Of a DNA stretch of 64,000 nucleotides, positions 18,160-27,142 are shown one piece after another (position 1 is the first letter of the stretch; every line of letters starts with the position of its first letter). A model generated the notes under the pieces. It was not told the origin of the DNA and ran no database searches. It saw only the letters and a program-made list of their open reading frames with translations. A program made the translations under genes and the position numbers. The DNA lies in assembly GCA_030540085.1 (NCBI GenBank), contig JAUNWY010000002.1, forward strand, positions 1-64,000, given 5' to 3'. This stretch comes from Eggerthella sp. (GTDB lineage Bacteria > Actinomycetota > Coriobacteriia > Coriobacteriales > Eggerthellaceae).

Positions 18160-18184
18160 ATTATACTTTGAACCGATAGCTATC
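18160..18184 (-). promoter_or_regulatory. Promoter and palindrome ahead of the molybdenum hydroxylase operon
   Basis: On the minus strand a consensus TATAAT (18160-18165) stands 31 bases before the FAD subunit start. The perfect palindrome GATAGCTATC (18175-18184) lies just upstream, in the -35 zone, and no good -35 hexamer is seen. This suggests control by a DNA-binding protein. The same short region must also drive the divergent mocA-like gene. Confidence 0.5.
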
Positions 18185-18233
18185 CGCTTAGAGGACAAAT
18201 CCAACCACCGAATTCGCAAAGGGAACTATCGCC

Positions 18234-18836
18234 ATGCCACACCTTGCCAAACAAATAACGATGAAGCACGGATGCATCATCATGGCATCGGGTATGGGCA
18301 CGCGATTTGGGGGCAATAAGCTCATTGTCAAGCTAAATGGCACGCCGCTTATTCAATACGTAATTCAGGCCACCGAAAAGCACTTCGAAAAACGCGTGGT
18401 AGTTACCCGCCACGATGAAGTGGCAGCACTGTGTCACGCGTTAGGTGCTGAAGTGGTACTTCACGGCAAGCCCCATCGGAATGATACGGTGCGCTTGGGT
18501 ATGGACGCCATAGGCGAATGCGACACCGTTACCTTCTTCCAGGCAGACCAACCGCTTATCAGTCCAAACACGATTGCCGCCCTTTTACACGCCGCAGAAA
18601 ACACCCCTGGGTGCATTTGGCGCACCAGCTTTAAAGGCACGCCAGGCGCCCCCGTGCTATTCCCCTCATGGGCATTCGACGAACTTAAAACGCTCCCATC
18701 GGGCAAAGGCGGCGGCCACGTTGCCAAAGCGCACGAAAAGCTCGTTAGAACCATCGAGGTTTCAAACAGATGGGAACTCTTCGATGTTGATACGCCTGAA
18801 GATCTGAACCTTTTGCAGAAGCACCTAAACTTCTAA
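18234..18836 (+). CDS. MocA-like molybdenum cofactor cytidylyltransferase
   Basis: 200 residues. The NTP-transferase signature MASGMGTRFGGNKLIVKLNG is near residue 18, where GMGxRFGxxK binds the nucleotide phosphates. QADQPLIS near residue 104 supplies the metal-binding Asp. The family includes MocA, which makes the cytosine dinucleotide form of the cofactor used by xanthine dehydrogenase-type enzymes; that fits its position divergent from the hydroxylase operon. MobA-like guanylyl transfer is less likely. AAAGGGA precedes ATG at 18234; a second ATG at 18261 has no binding site. Confidence 0.82.
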   Translation: MPHLAKQITMKHGCIIMASGMGTRFGGNKLIVKLNGTPLIQYVIQATEKHFEKRVVVTRHDEVAALCHALGAEVVLHGKPHRNDTVRLGMDAIGECDTVTFFQADQPLISPNTIAALLHAAENTPGCIWRTSFKGTPGAPVLFPSWAFDELKTLPSGKGGGHVAKAHEKLVRTIEVSNRWELFDVDTPEDLNLLQKHLNF

Positions 18837-19030
18837 CGGACGCAAAATCGTACCAGGACGATGGCCGCATCTTGCTTGGTTGCGCTCGCAAACAGGACAC
18901 GGCCAAAGGCAAGGCTCAGCGTAGAGCTGCATACTCAATGAAGCGCCCCCCATAACAACGAGCGGGCACGCGCTCTGAAGGCATCACGAGCACCCGTGCG
19001 AGAGCGCCCTAAACTAACCGCGCTTATCGC

Positions 19031-19067
19031 AAAAAACGCCCAGTTGGATAAGTCATCCAACTGGGCG
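19031..19067 (-). terminator. Rho-independent terminator of the NCS2 permease gene
   Basis: On the minus strand CGCCCAGTTGGAT pairs with ATCCAACTGGGCG around a five-base loop and is followed by TTTTTT. It lies 26 bases after the permease stop and is a textbook intrinsic terminator. Confidence 0.95.
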
Positions 19068-19092
19068 CAGAGTAAACCCGAACAGCCAATAC

Positions 19093-20580
19093 CTAGTTGT
19101 TCGAATCTTTTTTAAGAAGGGCCGAATCCTTCGGCAGCACAATGTTCAAAAGGATAGCTACCGCAGCTGCAGCAACAATACCGGAGCCACCGAAAATAAG
19201 GCTTACCATCTCGGGCGCACCAGCCAGAACGGCAGGGTTTGCGCCAATGCCGTAGCCCAGGCCAAGAGCAACCGAAACGATGCTCAGGTTGCGCGAGGTG
19301 AGCGGATCACGCGTAATGAGCTGGATGCCGCTTACCACGATAGAAGCGAACATGATAACGGCAGCGCCACCAAGAACGGACTGGGGCATGATGGAAATCA
19401 CCGCAGCCAGCTTCGGGCACAAGCCACACAGGATCAGGAAGAGGGCACCGCATGCCAGTGCCTTGCGGTTGACCATCTTGGTCATGGCAACCAAGCCGAC
19501 ATTCTGACTGAAAGACGTATTGGGCAAAACGCCGAACAAAGCAGCGAACGTCGAGCCAATACCGTCGCAAACAACGCCACCGGAAAGCTCCTTGTCGGTT
19601 GCTTCGCGATCCATACCGCCCTGGGTTACACCCGAGATGTCGCCAACCGTTTCAACGGCCGTAACAACGAACATAACCAGCACAGGAGCAATAGCGCGCA
19701 TATCAAACACAGGAGCAACGGGCATCAAAGCCGGAACAGCGAACCAGGACGCTTCGGCAACTTTATCCCAATTCAGAACCCAAGCTTTGGTGTACTCAAC
19801 GCCTTCGGCAGTAACACCCGTCGTAGGCAGAACCAAGCCCATGATGCCTGCAACGATATAACCCACAATAATGCCGGCCAAAATCGAAGAAGCACTCACA
19901 AAACCCGTGGTGGCGTGCTTGACAGCCAGGATGACAATCAAAACAACCAACGCTAAACAGAGGTTCTCGAGAGAGCCAAAATCAACTGCGCTGTTGCCAC
20001 CGCCAAAAGCATTAACGCCAACGCTAATTAGGCTCAAGCCGATTGAAAGCACAACGGTGCCCGTAACGATAGACGGGAAAAATCTGCGAAGCGGCTTTAA
20101 GAAGAAGCCCAGAACAGCTTCGAACAGACCACCAATAAGCGAAGCGCCCATGATGGCGCCATAGGCAACAAGACCTCCGCCCATAGATGCGGCAACGGAA
20201 TTGAATACGCCGATAAATCCGGATGACGTGCCCATGATAATTGGAACCCTGCCACCTACAGGACCGATACCGAACAACTGAACTAGCGTTACCACGCCGG
20301 CGATAAGCATGGCGTTCTGCAGCAGCGCCAACTGAATTTCCGCGAATTCAGCAGTGGCCAAGCCACAAACGCCCGTCACAATAAGCAACGGCGTTAGATT
20401 GCCAACAAACATCGCTAACACATGCTGCAGACCCAGCGGAACCGCCTGAGTAAGCGGAATATCGCCTTCAAACGAGAAAACACCCAGCGACCTACCATTG
20501 CCGGTGGTTTCTTCCGAAGAACCTTCCGTACGCACTTCTTCCTTTGCGTGAGGCTGATCCTCCTGTTTTTCTTCGACCAC
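19093..20580 (-). CDS. NCS2 family uracil/xanthine permease
   Basis: 495 residues with about 14 hydrophobic segments. The nucleobase-cation symporter-2 motifs are present, including VETVGDISGVTQGG near residue 310, with the substrate-contacting Glu, and GVLPNTSFSQNVGLV near 350. The charged N-terminal tail of about 35 residues is cytoplasmic. The neighbouring molybdenum hydroxylase operon on the same strand suggests uptake of a purine such as xanthine or urate for that enzyme. GTG at 20580 follows GGAAGGGGG. A strong terminator follows the stop, so it is a separate unit. Confidence 0.92.
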   Translation of the reverse strand: MVEEKQEDQPHAKEEVRTEGSSEETTGNGRSLGVFSFEGDIPLTQAVPLGLQHVLAMFVGNLTPLLIVTGVCGLATAEFAEIQLALLQNAMLIAGVVTLVQLFGIGPVGGRVPIIMGTSSGFIGVFNSVAASMGGGLVAYGAIMGASLIGGLFEAVLGFFLKPLRRFFPSIVTGTVVLSIGLSLISVGVNAFGGGNSAVDFGSLENLCLALVVLIVILAVKHATTGFVSASSILAGIIVGYIVAGIMGLVLPTTGVTAEGVEYTKAWVLNWDKVAEASWFAVPALMPVAPVFDMRAIAPVLVMFVVTAVETVGDISGVTQGGMDREATDKELSGGVVCDGIGSTFAALFGVLPNTSFSQNVGLVAMTKMVNRKALACGALFLILCGLCPKLAAVISIMPQSVLGGAAVIMFASIVVSGIQLITRDPLTSRNLSIVSVALGLGYGIGANPAVLAGAPEMVSLIFGGSGIVAAAAVAILLNIVLPKDSALLKKDSNN

Positions 20581-20851
20581 TCATATCCCCCTTCCAAAAG
20601 GATAGTAATGGCAAAAAAATATCACCCAATTGTTACGTTTAAAAGCGCGGCCAAAAATTTCCTCCACAAAAGTCGATCCGCACAACCGAAAAACAGTGCC
20701 GTCCTTTCGGAATGCTTACCGACCGCAGCTTCCAATACCGCCACCGACGCTTACCAAACGAACGAGTTCGTTACGCGTCTTGGTTGTCTAAAATCCTTTC
20801 AACCGACCAGAACTGCTTTAGAAACAGCTATCGATCCCATCTTCATTCCAC

Positions 20852-23347
20852 CTAAATGAACTTTCCCGTAACGCTTACGGGACAGTTCCGAATATCCCCC
20901 TGCGTACCGCAGGCAACAATTTGGCCACCTTCTTCACCGCCACCGGGTCCCATATCAATAATGCAATCGGCGGCGCGGATGACATCAAGGTCATGCTCGA
21001 TCACGACAACTGTTGCCCCCTTGGCAATCAATGCATCGAACACCCGCAACAATGTCTCGACATCCCTAGGATGAAGGCCAACGGTAGGCTCGTCGAAAAC
21101 GAAAACAGAATCGGTCTGTTCCCTACCCATTTCACTTGCCAATTTCAGTCGCTGCGCTTCACCACCGGATAACGAGGGAGTTTCTTCGCCAAGCGTAAGA
21201 TATCCCAACCCCAAATCCCGAAGGGTTTCGAGCTTCGGCCGTACGGAATTGAGGTTCTGGCAAAAGGCTACCGCCTCATTGACATCCATATTCATAAGCT
21301 CGGGTAAAGAACGCTCCTCACCCTGCTTATTTGCATAACGAACCTGATTTGCCTGTTTCCGATATCTCGACCCACGGCATTCGGGACAAGGGATATCGAC
21401 ATCTGGCAGGAACTGAACATCGAGCGAAATAGTTCCGGTGCCATCGCAAACGGGACACCTGAGGCTCCCCGTGTTATAGGAAAAATCGCCCGCTTTAAGT
21501 CCAAGCTCCTTCGCATCGGCTGTTCTTGCGTACGTCCTTCGCAACACATCATGCACGTTGGCATAGGTGGCAACGGTTGAACGTACGTTAGCGCCAATGG
21601 GCGTTGCATCGATCAACTTCACATGGTTGATGCCTTCCGCCTGGATGGAAGAGACGTGGTCTGGCATGGGCTTACCGTAGCATAGCGCCTCCAGACCAGG
21701 TATAAGGCTCTCCAGCACCATGGTAGTTTTGCCCGAGCCAGAAACCCCCGTAATAACCGTTAGCTGATGCTTGGGTATGCGCACCGAAAGCGGCTTTACG
21801 GTATGAATCGAATCGGTCTCCATGCTTATAGCGCCATCAGGATTAGCGGCAATCTGCTTAGGGCATCCATCGGCCGCCGTCACACCGGAAAGGTAAGGAC
21901 CCATCACGGAATTTGGGTTGCCTTCGATACTCCTCACGGTACCTTGGGCAATAACCATTCCGCCTTCGGCGCCTGCGCCCGGACCCATTTCGATAAGCCA
22001 GTCCGATTCCTTAAGAATCTGGGTGTCGTGGTCTACGAGCAAAACGGAATTTCCATCCCGCACAAGATCATGCATTACACCGTTCAAACCAACGATGTTG
22101 GCGGGATGCAACCCGATAGAAGGTTCATCAAGAACGTATAACACGCCTGTCGTACGATTACGCACCGCTCGTGCCAACTGCATGCGTTGACGCTCGCCCG
22201 TGGAAAGTGTGGACGAAGCCCTATCGAGCGTTAGGTACCCCAAGCCCAATTCCATAAGCCGAGCGGCAACTTCCTCATACGACTCGCAGATGCTCTGAGC
22301 CATAGCGCGCATTTCGTACGGCATAGCCTCGGGCACGCGTTTAACCCACGCAACGGAATCCTTCAATGTCATCCGACAAGCATCAGCTAGCGATATGCCC
22401 ATCAATCGCGGTGCTCGAGCTTCTTCGGAAAGCCTTGTACCGTGGCATTCTGGACACATCTCTTCTTTCAGAAACTTCTCAACGCGTTTCATGCCCTTGT
22501 CATCCTTAACCTTGTTGAGGGCGTTGAGCACTGTTGCGGTTGCGCTGTAGTAAGTCATGTTCAGCTCGCCAGCCGAAGCGCTGTCTTTGGTTTTTGGGAC
22601 GTAAAAGATATGCCGTTTTTCCATTGGGCCGTCATAGACGATTTCCTTTTCCCTATCGGAAAGCTCGCAGAACGGGATATCGGTACGTACGCCCATTTCC
22701 CGACAGACATCAGTCATCAACGACCACATAAGGGAATTCCAAGGTGCAACAGCACCCTCGTCTATGGTTTTGCTTTCATCGGGGATAAGCGTCGATCGAT
22801 CGACGGTTCGAACCATTCCCGTACCGCCACAATGCTTGCAAGCTCCTGCGGAATTGAAAGCAAGGTCCTCTGCCCCCGGTGCGAAAAAATGCTCGCCACA
22901 TTCCGGGCACACCAGCTCACCGTTCATAGCGGCCACGTTGATACTGGGCTCAACATAGTGACCGTTAGGACAACGGTGGCTGGAAAGGCGCGAGAACATC
23001 AGCCTCAAACTATTCAGCAGTTCCGTTCCTGTGCCGAAGGTGGAACGAATACCGGGGACTGAGGGTCTTTGATGCAAAGCCAAAGCCGCCGGTACATAGA
23101 GAACCTCATCGACATCGGCACGAGCCGCCTGCGTCATCCTTCTTCTGGTGTACGTGGATAGCGATTCGAGATAGCGACGCGAACCTTCAGCGTACAGAAC
23201 CCCCAAAGCCAACGAGCTCTTTCCCGATCCAGATACGCCCGCAATACCAACGATGCCGCCCAATGGAATATCGACATCGACATTTTTCAGGTTATGAACC
23301 CGAGCTCCCCTAACCTTTATGCAAGTTGGCCTCTGTTCAGCATTCAT
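20852..23347 (-). CDS. UvrA-like ABC ATPase (UvrA2 type)
   Basis: About 831 residues, against roughly 940 for housekeeping UvrA. Two ABC ATPase halves are present, with Walker A GVSGSGKSS near residue 40 and GVSGSGKTT near 540. The LSTGERQR and LSGGEAQR signatures and zinc-finger cysteines (CPECGEHF, CKHCGGTG, CPVCDGTG, CPECRGSRY) are also present. The region after the first Walker A is short and the UvrB-interaction domain seems missing, which is typical of UvrA2 proteins linked to drug or DNA-adduct tolerance rather than nucleotide excision repair. ATG at 23347 has GAGG upstream; the longer frame to 23482 lacks one. The gene stands alone. Confidence 0.85.
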   Translation of the reverse strand: MNAEQRPTCIKVRGARVHNLKNVDVDIPLGGIVGIAGVSGSGKSSLALGVLYAEGSRRYLESLSTYTRRRMTQAARADVDEVLYVPAALALHQRPSVPGIRSTFGTGTELLNSLRLMFSRLSSHRCPNGHYVEPSINVAAMNGELVCPECGEHFFAPGAEDLAFNSAGACKHCGGTGMVRTVDRSTLIPDESKTIDEGAVAPWNSLMWSLMTDVCREMGVRTDIPFCELSDREKEIVYDGPMEKRHIFYVPKTKDSASAGELNMTYYSATATVLNALNKVKDDKGMKRVEKFLKEEMCPECHGTRLSEEARAPRLMGISLADACRMTLKDSVAWVKRVPEAMPYEMRAMAQSICESYEEVAARLMELGLGYLTLDRASSTLSTGERQRMQLARAVRNRTTGVLYVLDEPSIGLHPANIVGLNGVMHDLVRDGNSVLLVDHDTQILKESDWLIEMGPGAGAEGGMVIAQGTVRSIEGNPNSVMGPYLSGVTAADGCPKQIAANPDGAISMETDSIHTVKPLSVRIPKHQLTVITGVSGSGKTTMVLESLIPGLEALCYGKPMPDHVSSIQAEGINHVKLIDATPIGANVRSTVATYANVHDVLRRTYARTADAKELGLKAGDFSYNTGSLRCPVCDGTGTISLDVQFLPDVDIPCPECRGSRYRKQANQVRYANKQGEERSLPELMNMDVNEAVAFCQNLNSVRPKLETLRDLGLGYLTLGEETPSLSGGEAQRLKLASEMGREQTDSVFVFDEPTVGLHPRDVETLLRVFDALIAKGATVVVIEHDLDVIRAADCIIDMGPGGGEEGGQIVACGTQGDIRNCPVSVTGKFI

Positions 23348-23640
23348 CCGACTGTCCTCATCCATAGTCTTTCGCCCATATCCGATATACCGCAGCGCTT
23401 TCGCCGTTTGGCTCCTTTTCAGGCTCGGCATAGCGAGCACATTGCTGCACCCCTGCTCAAACACAACATTGCCTATATCCACCGCGTTGAAATGCGAAGG
23501 TCTTCAACACCTAGACTCTGCTTCTTCGCATAAGCTTACCAACTTCCCACCGAGGCGAACGATTGGCTTATCTCTGCTGAAAACAAATAAGGCTGGCGAC
23601 ATTTCCGTCAGCCAGCCCCGCGTTCCTTAGAGCAAAAGCA

Positions 23641-24456
23641 TTAATTGCCGTGGCCACCGTGGCAACATGCACCGTGTTCGTGGCTGTGCCCCTGACACTC
23701 ACCATGAACTTGTGCGTGACCCTGACATTCCCCATGCGCATGCTGGTGGCCATGATGGCATCCCCCATGGCTATGCCCATGATGATCGCAAACTGGCATA
23801 GTGCTCTTCTCAAGAATACCGGCCAGCAGACACGATACGGCATCGTCCGCCAATCCAGACAGCCCGCCATACAGTTCGATGCCTTGAGCTGCAAGCGCGC
23901 TTTGTGCGCCACCACCAATGCCGCCGCACAGAAGGACATCGACATCATTTCCCTTAAGGAAGCCCGCCAAAGCCCCATGGCCAGAACCCTGAGTGTCGAC
24001 TACCTGCATTGCCACGACCTGACCGTCTTCAATGTCATATAGCTTGAACGCCTGAGTTCTTCCAAAATGTTGAAATATTTCGCCATTTTCATACGTTACC
24101 GCAACCCTCATAAGAGCCTCCTTCTTCTTGGGATTGCTTACAAATTTAAAATCGGCGCTACCGCATGGAGGAAACGCAACGTTACCGCCCTCAATGCACA
24201 GCCGTTTACCATTCACCAAACTGTCGGCAACTTTTGAACGAGCCCGTTCGTATATACCCGTTACCGTGGTTCGCGAAACGCCCATATGAGCCGCCGCTTC
24301 TTCCTGGCTCATTTTTTCTAAATCGAGAAGGCGTATTACCTCAAGTTCGTCATAGGCAAGCTCTACGGTGTCCCCTGTGGGGATGCCGTCAGGCACGAAA
24401 CCAACGAATTCGGGCACGATGCCCACGAACCGAGTCCTTTCTTTTCGTCCTGCCAT
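23641..24456 (-). CDS. DUF134 regulator fused to NifX/NifB-type domain with His-rich tail
   Basis: About 271 residues. The N-terminal DUF134 helix-turn-helix is seen in ELAYDELEVIRLLDLEKMSQ and MGVSRTTVTGIYERARSK. The middle is a dinitrogenase iron-molybdenum cofactor biosynthesis (NifX-like) domain (MRVAVTYENGEIFQHFGRT). The last 50 residues are packed with HGH, CHHGHQH and CQGH motifs and probably bind metal ions. Relatives occur beside metal and redox genes in anaerobes. ATG at 24456 follows AAGGAAA; the longer start at 24483 would lie on the operator. The twin palindromes upstream suggest autoregulation, perhaps metal-responsive. Confidence 0.85.
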   Translation of the reverse strand: MAGRKERTRFVGIVPEFVGFVPDGIPTGDTVELAYDELEVIRLLDLEKMSQEEAAAHMGVSRTTVTGIYERARSKVADSLVNGKRLCIEGGNVAFPPCGSADFKFVSNPKKKEALMRVAVTYENGEIFQHFGRTQAFKLYDIEDGQVVAMQVVDTQGSGHGALAGFLKGNDVDVLLCGGIGGGAQSALAAQGIELYGGLSGLADDAVSCLLAGILEKSTMPVCDHHGHSHGGCHHGHQHAHGECQGHAQVHGECQGHSHEHGACCHGGHGN

Positions 24457-24470
24457 AGCATTTCCTTTTC

Positions 24471-24538
24471 TGACATATGTCACTATTTAGTTTAGAAGGG
24501 CAGCCATACCGGTCAATCCCATTTTCGACATATGTCAA
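24471..24538. promoter_or_regulatory. Twin palindromic operators upstream of the DUF134 gene
   Basis: TGACATATGTCA at 24471-24482 is a perfect 12-base palindrome. A second copy with GACATATGTC at its core lies at 24527-24536, with centres 55 bases apart, about five helical turns. They sit directly upstream of the DUF134 start and between it and the divergent flavodoxin gene. They are strong candidates for binding by the DUF134 protein. Confidence 0.75.
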
Positions 24539-24667
24539 CTTTAATCCGCAAACGGCGAATTGGGTAAATATGAACCGCGTTGCAAGGAATGAGGCAGTCG
24601 CACCTTCAACGAAGCAATCATGGGATTACAATGTTCGCCAAACATCATCTGCAGAAAGCAGGACACC

Positions 24668-25183
24668 ATGACCCAATCCCACTACTCAATTTTATTCAGC
24701 AGCAGCACCGGAAACACTAAGCTGCTCGCTGAAGCCATCCGTGAAGCATTACCCGCAGAGCGCTGCGACTATTTTGGCGATTGCATGGGAAACGAACCCA
24801 AGTCGGACATGATCTACGTAGGCTTCTGGACCAATAAAGGCATTGCCGACGACAACGCCTTGAATCTCTTGAAAACGCTACGAAACAAGGAAATATTCCT
24901 GTTCGGAACAGCAGGATTCGGAGGCAGCGAATCCTATTTCAGGGGGATCTTAGATAAGACGAAGGAATCCCTTGATGCAAGCAATACTGTTGTCGGGGAG
25001 TACATGTGCCAAGGCAAGATGTCCCAATCCGTACGAGAGCGCTACGAGAAGGTGAAACAACAGCCCGATCATATGCCCAACATCGATGCGATGATCGAAA
25101 ACTTCGACAGAGCGTTAAGCCATCCTGATGAAGACGACTTGAATGCGCTCAAAGAGCTTGTAGCCAATATCGCGCAGCAATAA
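24668..25183 (+). CDS. Flavodoxin family protein
   Basis: About 171 residues. The FMN phosphate loop SSSTGNTKLLAEA is near residue 10, and GTAGFGGSESYF near 80 matches a second flavin loop. The C-terminal third is a helical extension. It is a cytosolic electron carrier or flavin reductase; it resembles the flavodoxin-like protein BilS of gut anaerobes, but no bilirubin reductase is near, so I do not assign that name. It is divergent from the DUF134 gene and may share its operators. ATG at 24668 is chosen because the domain starts there. Confidence 0.82.
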   Translation: MTQSHYSILFSSSTGNTKLLAEAIREALPAERCDYFGDCMGNEPKSDMIYVGFWTNKGIADDNALNLLKTLRNKEIFLFGTAGFGGSESYFRGILDKTKESLDASNTVVGEYMCQGKMSQSVRERYEKVKQQPDHMPNIDAMIENFDRALSHPDEDDLNALKELVANIAQQ

Positions 25184-25205
25184 GCACGAAAAACAAGCAA
25201 GCATC

Positions 25206-25250
25206 AGCGGCAGCTAACGGGTTTTCCCTTTAGCTGCCGCTCTGTTTTTT
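25206..25250 (+). terminator. Rho-independent terminator of the flavodoxin gene
   Basis: AGCGGCAGCTAA and TTAGCTGCCGCT form a perfect 12-base stem, followed by CTGTTTTTT, 22 bases after the flavodoxin stop. Confidence 0.92.
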
Positions 25251-25255
25251 CAGAA

Positions 25256-26146
25256 CTATTCGCGCACGGCTAATTCGAGTCGTTGCAAAAATTCCTCGCA
25301 GGCACGAGAACGCAAGCGGTACTTCTTCCAAATGACAAATGAGGCGATTTCCAAAGACGGCTCTAGGGGAATAAAGCGCAAATCGGAAGCATCATCGACT
25401 TGAAGCAGATGGTCGATGCCCATTGCGCAGGCAACGCCCGAACGCACAAGATGTGATGCGTTGCCAATAAGGTCAAAGCTCCCAACCACATCAAGCTCAT
25501 CGAAGCTGAACGCTCCACCAGACCAGGAAACAAGATCGACTGCCTTGTTCGACGTGCGCGAGCTTATCAAGAGCGGCATCTTCGCAACATCAGCGGGGGT
25601 CGCCACCTCGAGCGCGCCCCAAGGCCCATCGGCAGAAACCGCCAACCCTACCCGATTTGCATTGGGCATACGAATCCACTCGTATTTCTCTAGGTTTACA
25701 GGCTCGATAACAAGCGCAAAATCCAATAAACCGCGCTCTAGGCGCTCTTCCACAGCATCGGCGTTTCCCGTGTAAAGTTCGCAAGTAACACCTGGATAAT
25801 CGCGTCGAACATCAGCAAAAGCGCCTAGCACCACCTGCATGGCGCGGGTTTCACCAGCGCCAATGCGGATGTTCCCGGCAATTCCAAGCTCTCGGTCGGC
25901 AAGCTCTCCTTCGGTTTGCTCGACAAGCGAAATAATCTCTTCGGCGCGCTGACGCAAACGCATGCCATCGCTTGTAAGCATGCAAGAACGATTGGTTCGC
26001 TCAAACAGCTCAACGCCCAACTCGCGTTCAAGGTCAGCGATTTGCCTTGAGAGCGTGGGCTGCGTTACGTGCAGCACATTGGCTGCCTCGGTCATATTCT
26101 CTTCGCGCGCCACGGCCAAAAAATAACGAAGGGTTCGAAGCTCCAT
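25256..26146 (-). CDS. LysR family transcriptional regulator
   Basis: About 296 residues. The winged helix at the N-terminus shows MTEAANVLHVTQPTLSRQIADLERELG, the classic LysR signature, split here by position (residues about 20-45). The effector-binding domain follows. ATG at 26146 is preferred because GGGGATGG lies at good spacing. It is divergent from an aldo/keto reductase operon and almost certainly controls it; an inverted repeat with 11-base spacing lies between them. Confidence 0.92.
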   Translation of the reverse strand: MELRTLRYFLAVAREENMTEAANVLHVTQPTLSRQIADLERELGVELFERTNRSCMLTSDGMRLRQRAEEIISLVEQTEGELADRELGIAGNIRIGAGETRAMQVVLGAFADVRRDYPGVTCELYTGNADAVEERLERGLLDFALVIEPVNLEKYEWIRMPNANRVGLAVSADGPWGALEVATPADVAKMPLLISSRTSNKAVDLVSWSGGAFSFDELDVVGSFDLIGNASHLVRSGVACAMGIDHLLQVDDASDLRFIPLEPSLEIASFVIWKKYRLRSRACEEFLQRLELAVRE

Positions 26147-26189
26147 GTCCATCCCCTACTGAAATTTACAATCTTGCAGAATCACTATA

Positions 26190-26223
26190 CATACTTCGTA
26201 TGCCTAGGAAGTTGTTATAGGCA
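26190..26223. promoter_or_regulatory. Candidate LysR-type operator in the LysR/aldo-keto reductase intergenic region
   Basis: TGCCTA (26201-26206) and TAGGCA (26218-26223) are perfect inverted arms with an 11-base spacer, the spacing expected of LysR boxes. A second small palindrome, CATAC-TTC-GTATG (26190-26202), overlaps its left side. Confidence 0.6.
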
Positions 26224-26284
26224 ATATACATCTTCATCAGAGAAACCTACCTTTAAGAAAAGGCACTTTAAAGAAAGGATGCAG

Positions 26285-27133
26285 ATGAAATACATCACCC
26301 TTAACAATAAAGTTGAGATTCCCCAGTTGGGTCTCGGAACCTATCTTCTTAAACCTGACGATGCCCAAGCAGCGGTATCCTCAGCGCTCGGAATGGGCTA
26401 CGAGCTCATCGACACCGCCAATGCCTATGTCAATGAACGCGCCGTGGGTCGCGGCATGCGCGATTCGAAGCTTGAGCGCGAAAGCATTTTCCTCGAAACA
26501 AAACTATGGCCTTGCTTCTACAACAGCGAAACCGCCATTGACGAAACACTCGAACGACTAAACGCTTCCTACATCGATCTTATGATCCTGCACCAGCCGG
26601 CAGGTGATTTCTTGGCAGGCTATGCAAAGCTAGAAAACGCTTACAAAGCGGGAAAGCTTCGTTCGATTGGTATCTCTAACTTCAACGAGGAAGAAATAGA
26701 GCACTTGCTCGCACATTGCGAAATCGTTCCCTCGCTAATTCAGGTTGAATGTCATCCGTACTATCCGCAAACCCATCTAAAGGAAATGCTTGCAAAGCAC
26801 GACATAGCATTGCAGGCGTGGTACCCACTTGGCGGACGCGACAACGGATGCATCATGGATGAGCCCATCGTGAAACAGCTTGCTACAAAACATGGTAAAA
26901 AACCTGCTCAAATTATTATGCGCTGGCACATTCAGCAGGGAAATATCGTGATCCCAGGTTCGAAGACCCCTTCTCATATCGCCGAAAATATCGACATCTT
27001 CGACTTCGAGTTTTCTGATGAGGACATGGCAGCCTTGTCAACACTCGATCACGGCAAGCCCTTCTATGAGCGCACGCCCGAAAAAATGGATATGTACGCT
27101 ACCTGGCATCCCAACGTTGAAGACCAGAAGTAA
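26285..27133 (+). CDS. Aldo/keto reductase (2,5-diketogluconate reductase-like)
   Basis: About 282 residues. The opening VEIPQLGLGTYLL, the active-site tyrosine in DTANAYVNE, the catalytic Lys in FLETKLWP, and the late NADPH-binding IPGSKTPSHIAENIDIFDF follow the AKR fold order. The soluble enzyme would reduce an aldehyde or ketone. ATG at 26285 follows AAAGGA. It is the first gene of an operon with a second aldo/keto reductase and a carboxymuconolactone decarboxylase-cupin protein, controlled by the divergent LysR gene. Confidence 0.92.
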   Translation: MKYITLNNKVEIPQLGLGTYLLKPDDAQAAVSSALGMGYELIDTANAYVNERAVGRGMRDSKLERESIFLETKLWPCFYNSETAIDETLERLNASYIDLMILHQPAGDFLAGYAKLENAYKAGKLRSIGISNFNEEEIEHLLAHCEIVPSLIQVECHPYYPQTHLKEMLAKHDIALQAWYPLGGRDNGCIMDEPIVKQLATKHGKKPAQIIMRWHIQQGNIVIPGSKTPSHIAENIDIFDFEFSDEDMAALSTLDHGKPFYERTPEKMDMYATWHPNVEDQK

Positions 27134-27142
27134 GGAAGCACC

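Noticed and set aside
20581-20851. Purine riboswitch ahead of the NCS2 permease
   Set aside because: The leader lacks the conserved purine-aptamer core segments I could look for by eye.
24668-25183. Naming the flavodoxin gene bilS
   Set aside because: Resemblance is only general and no bilirubin reductase gene is near.
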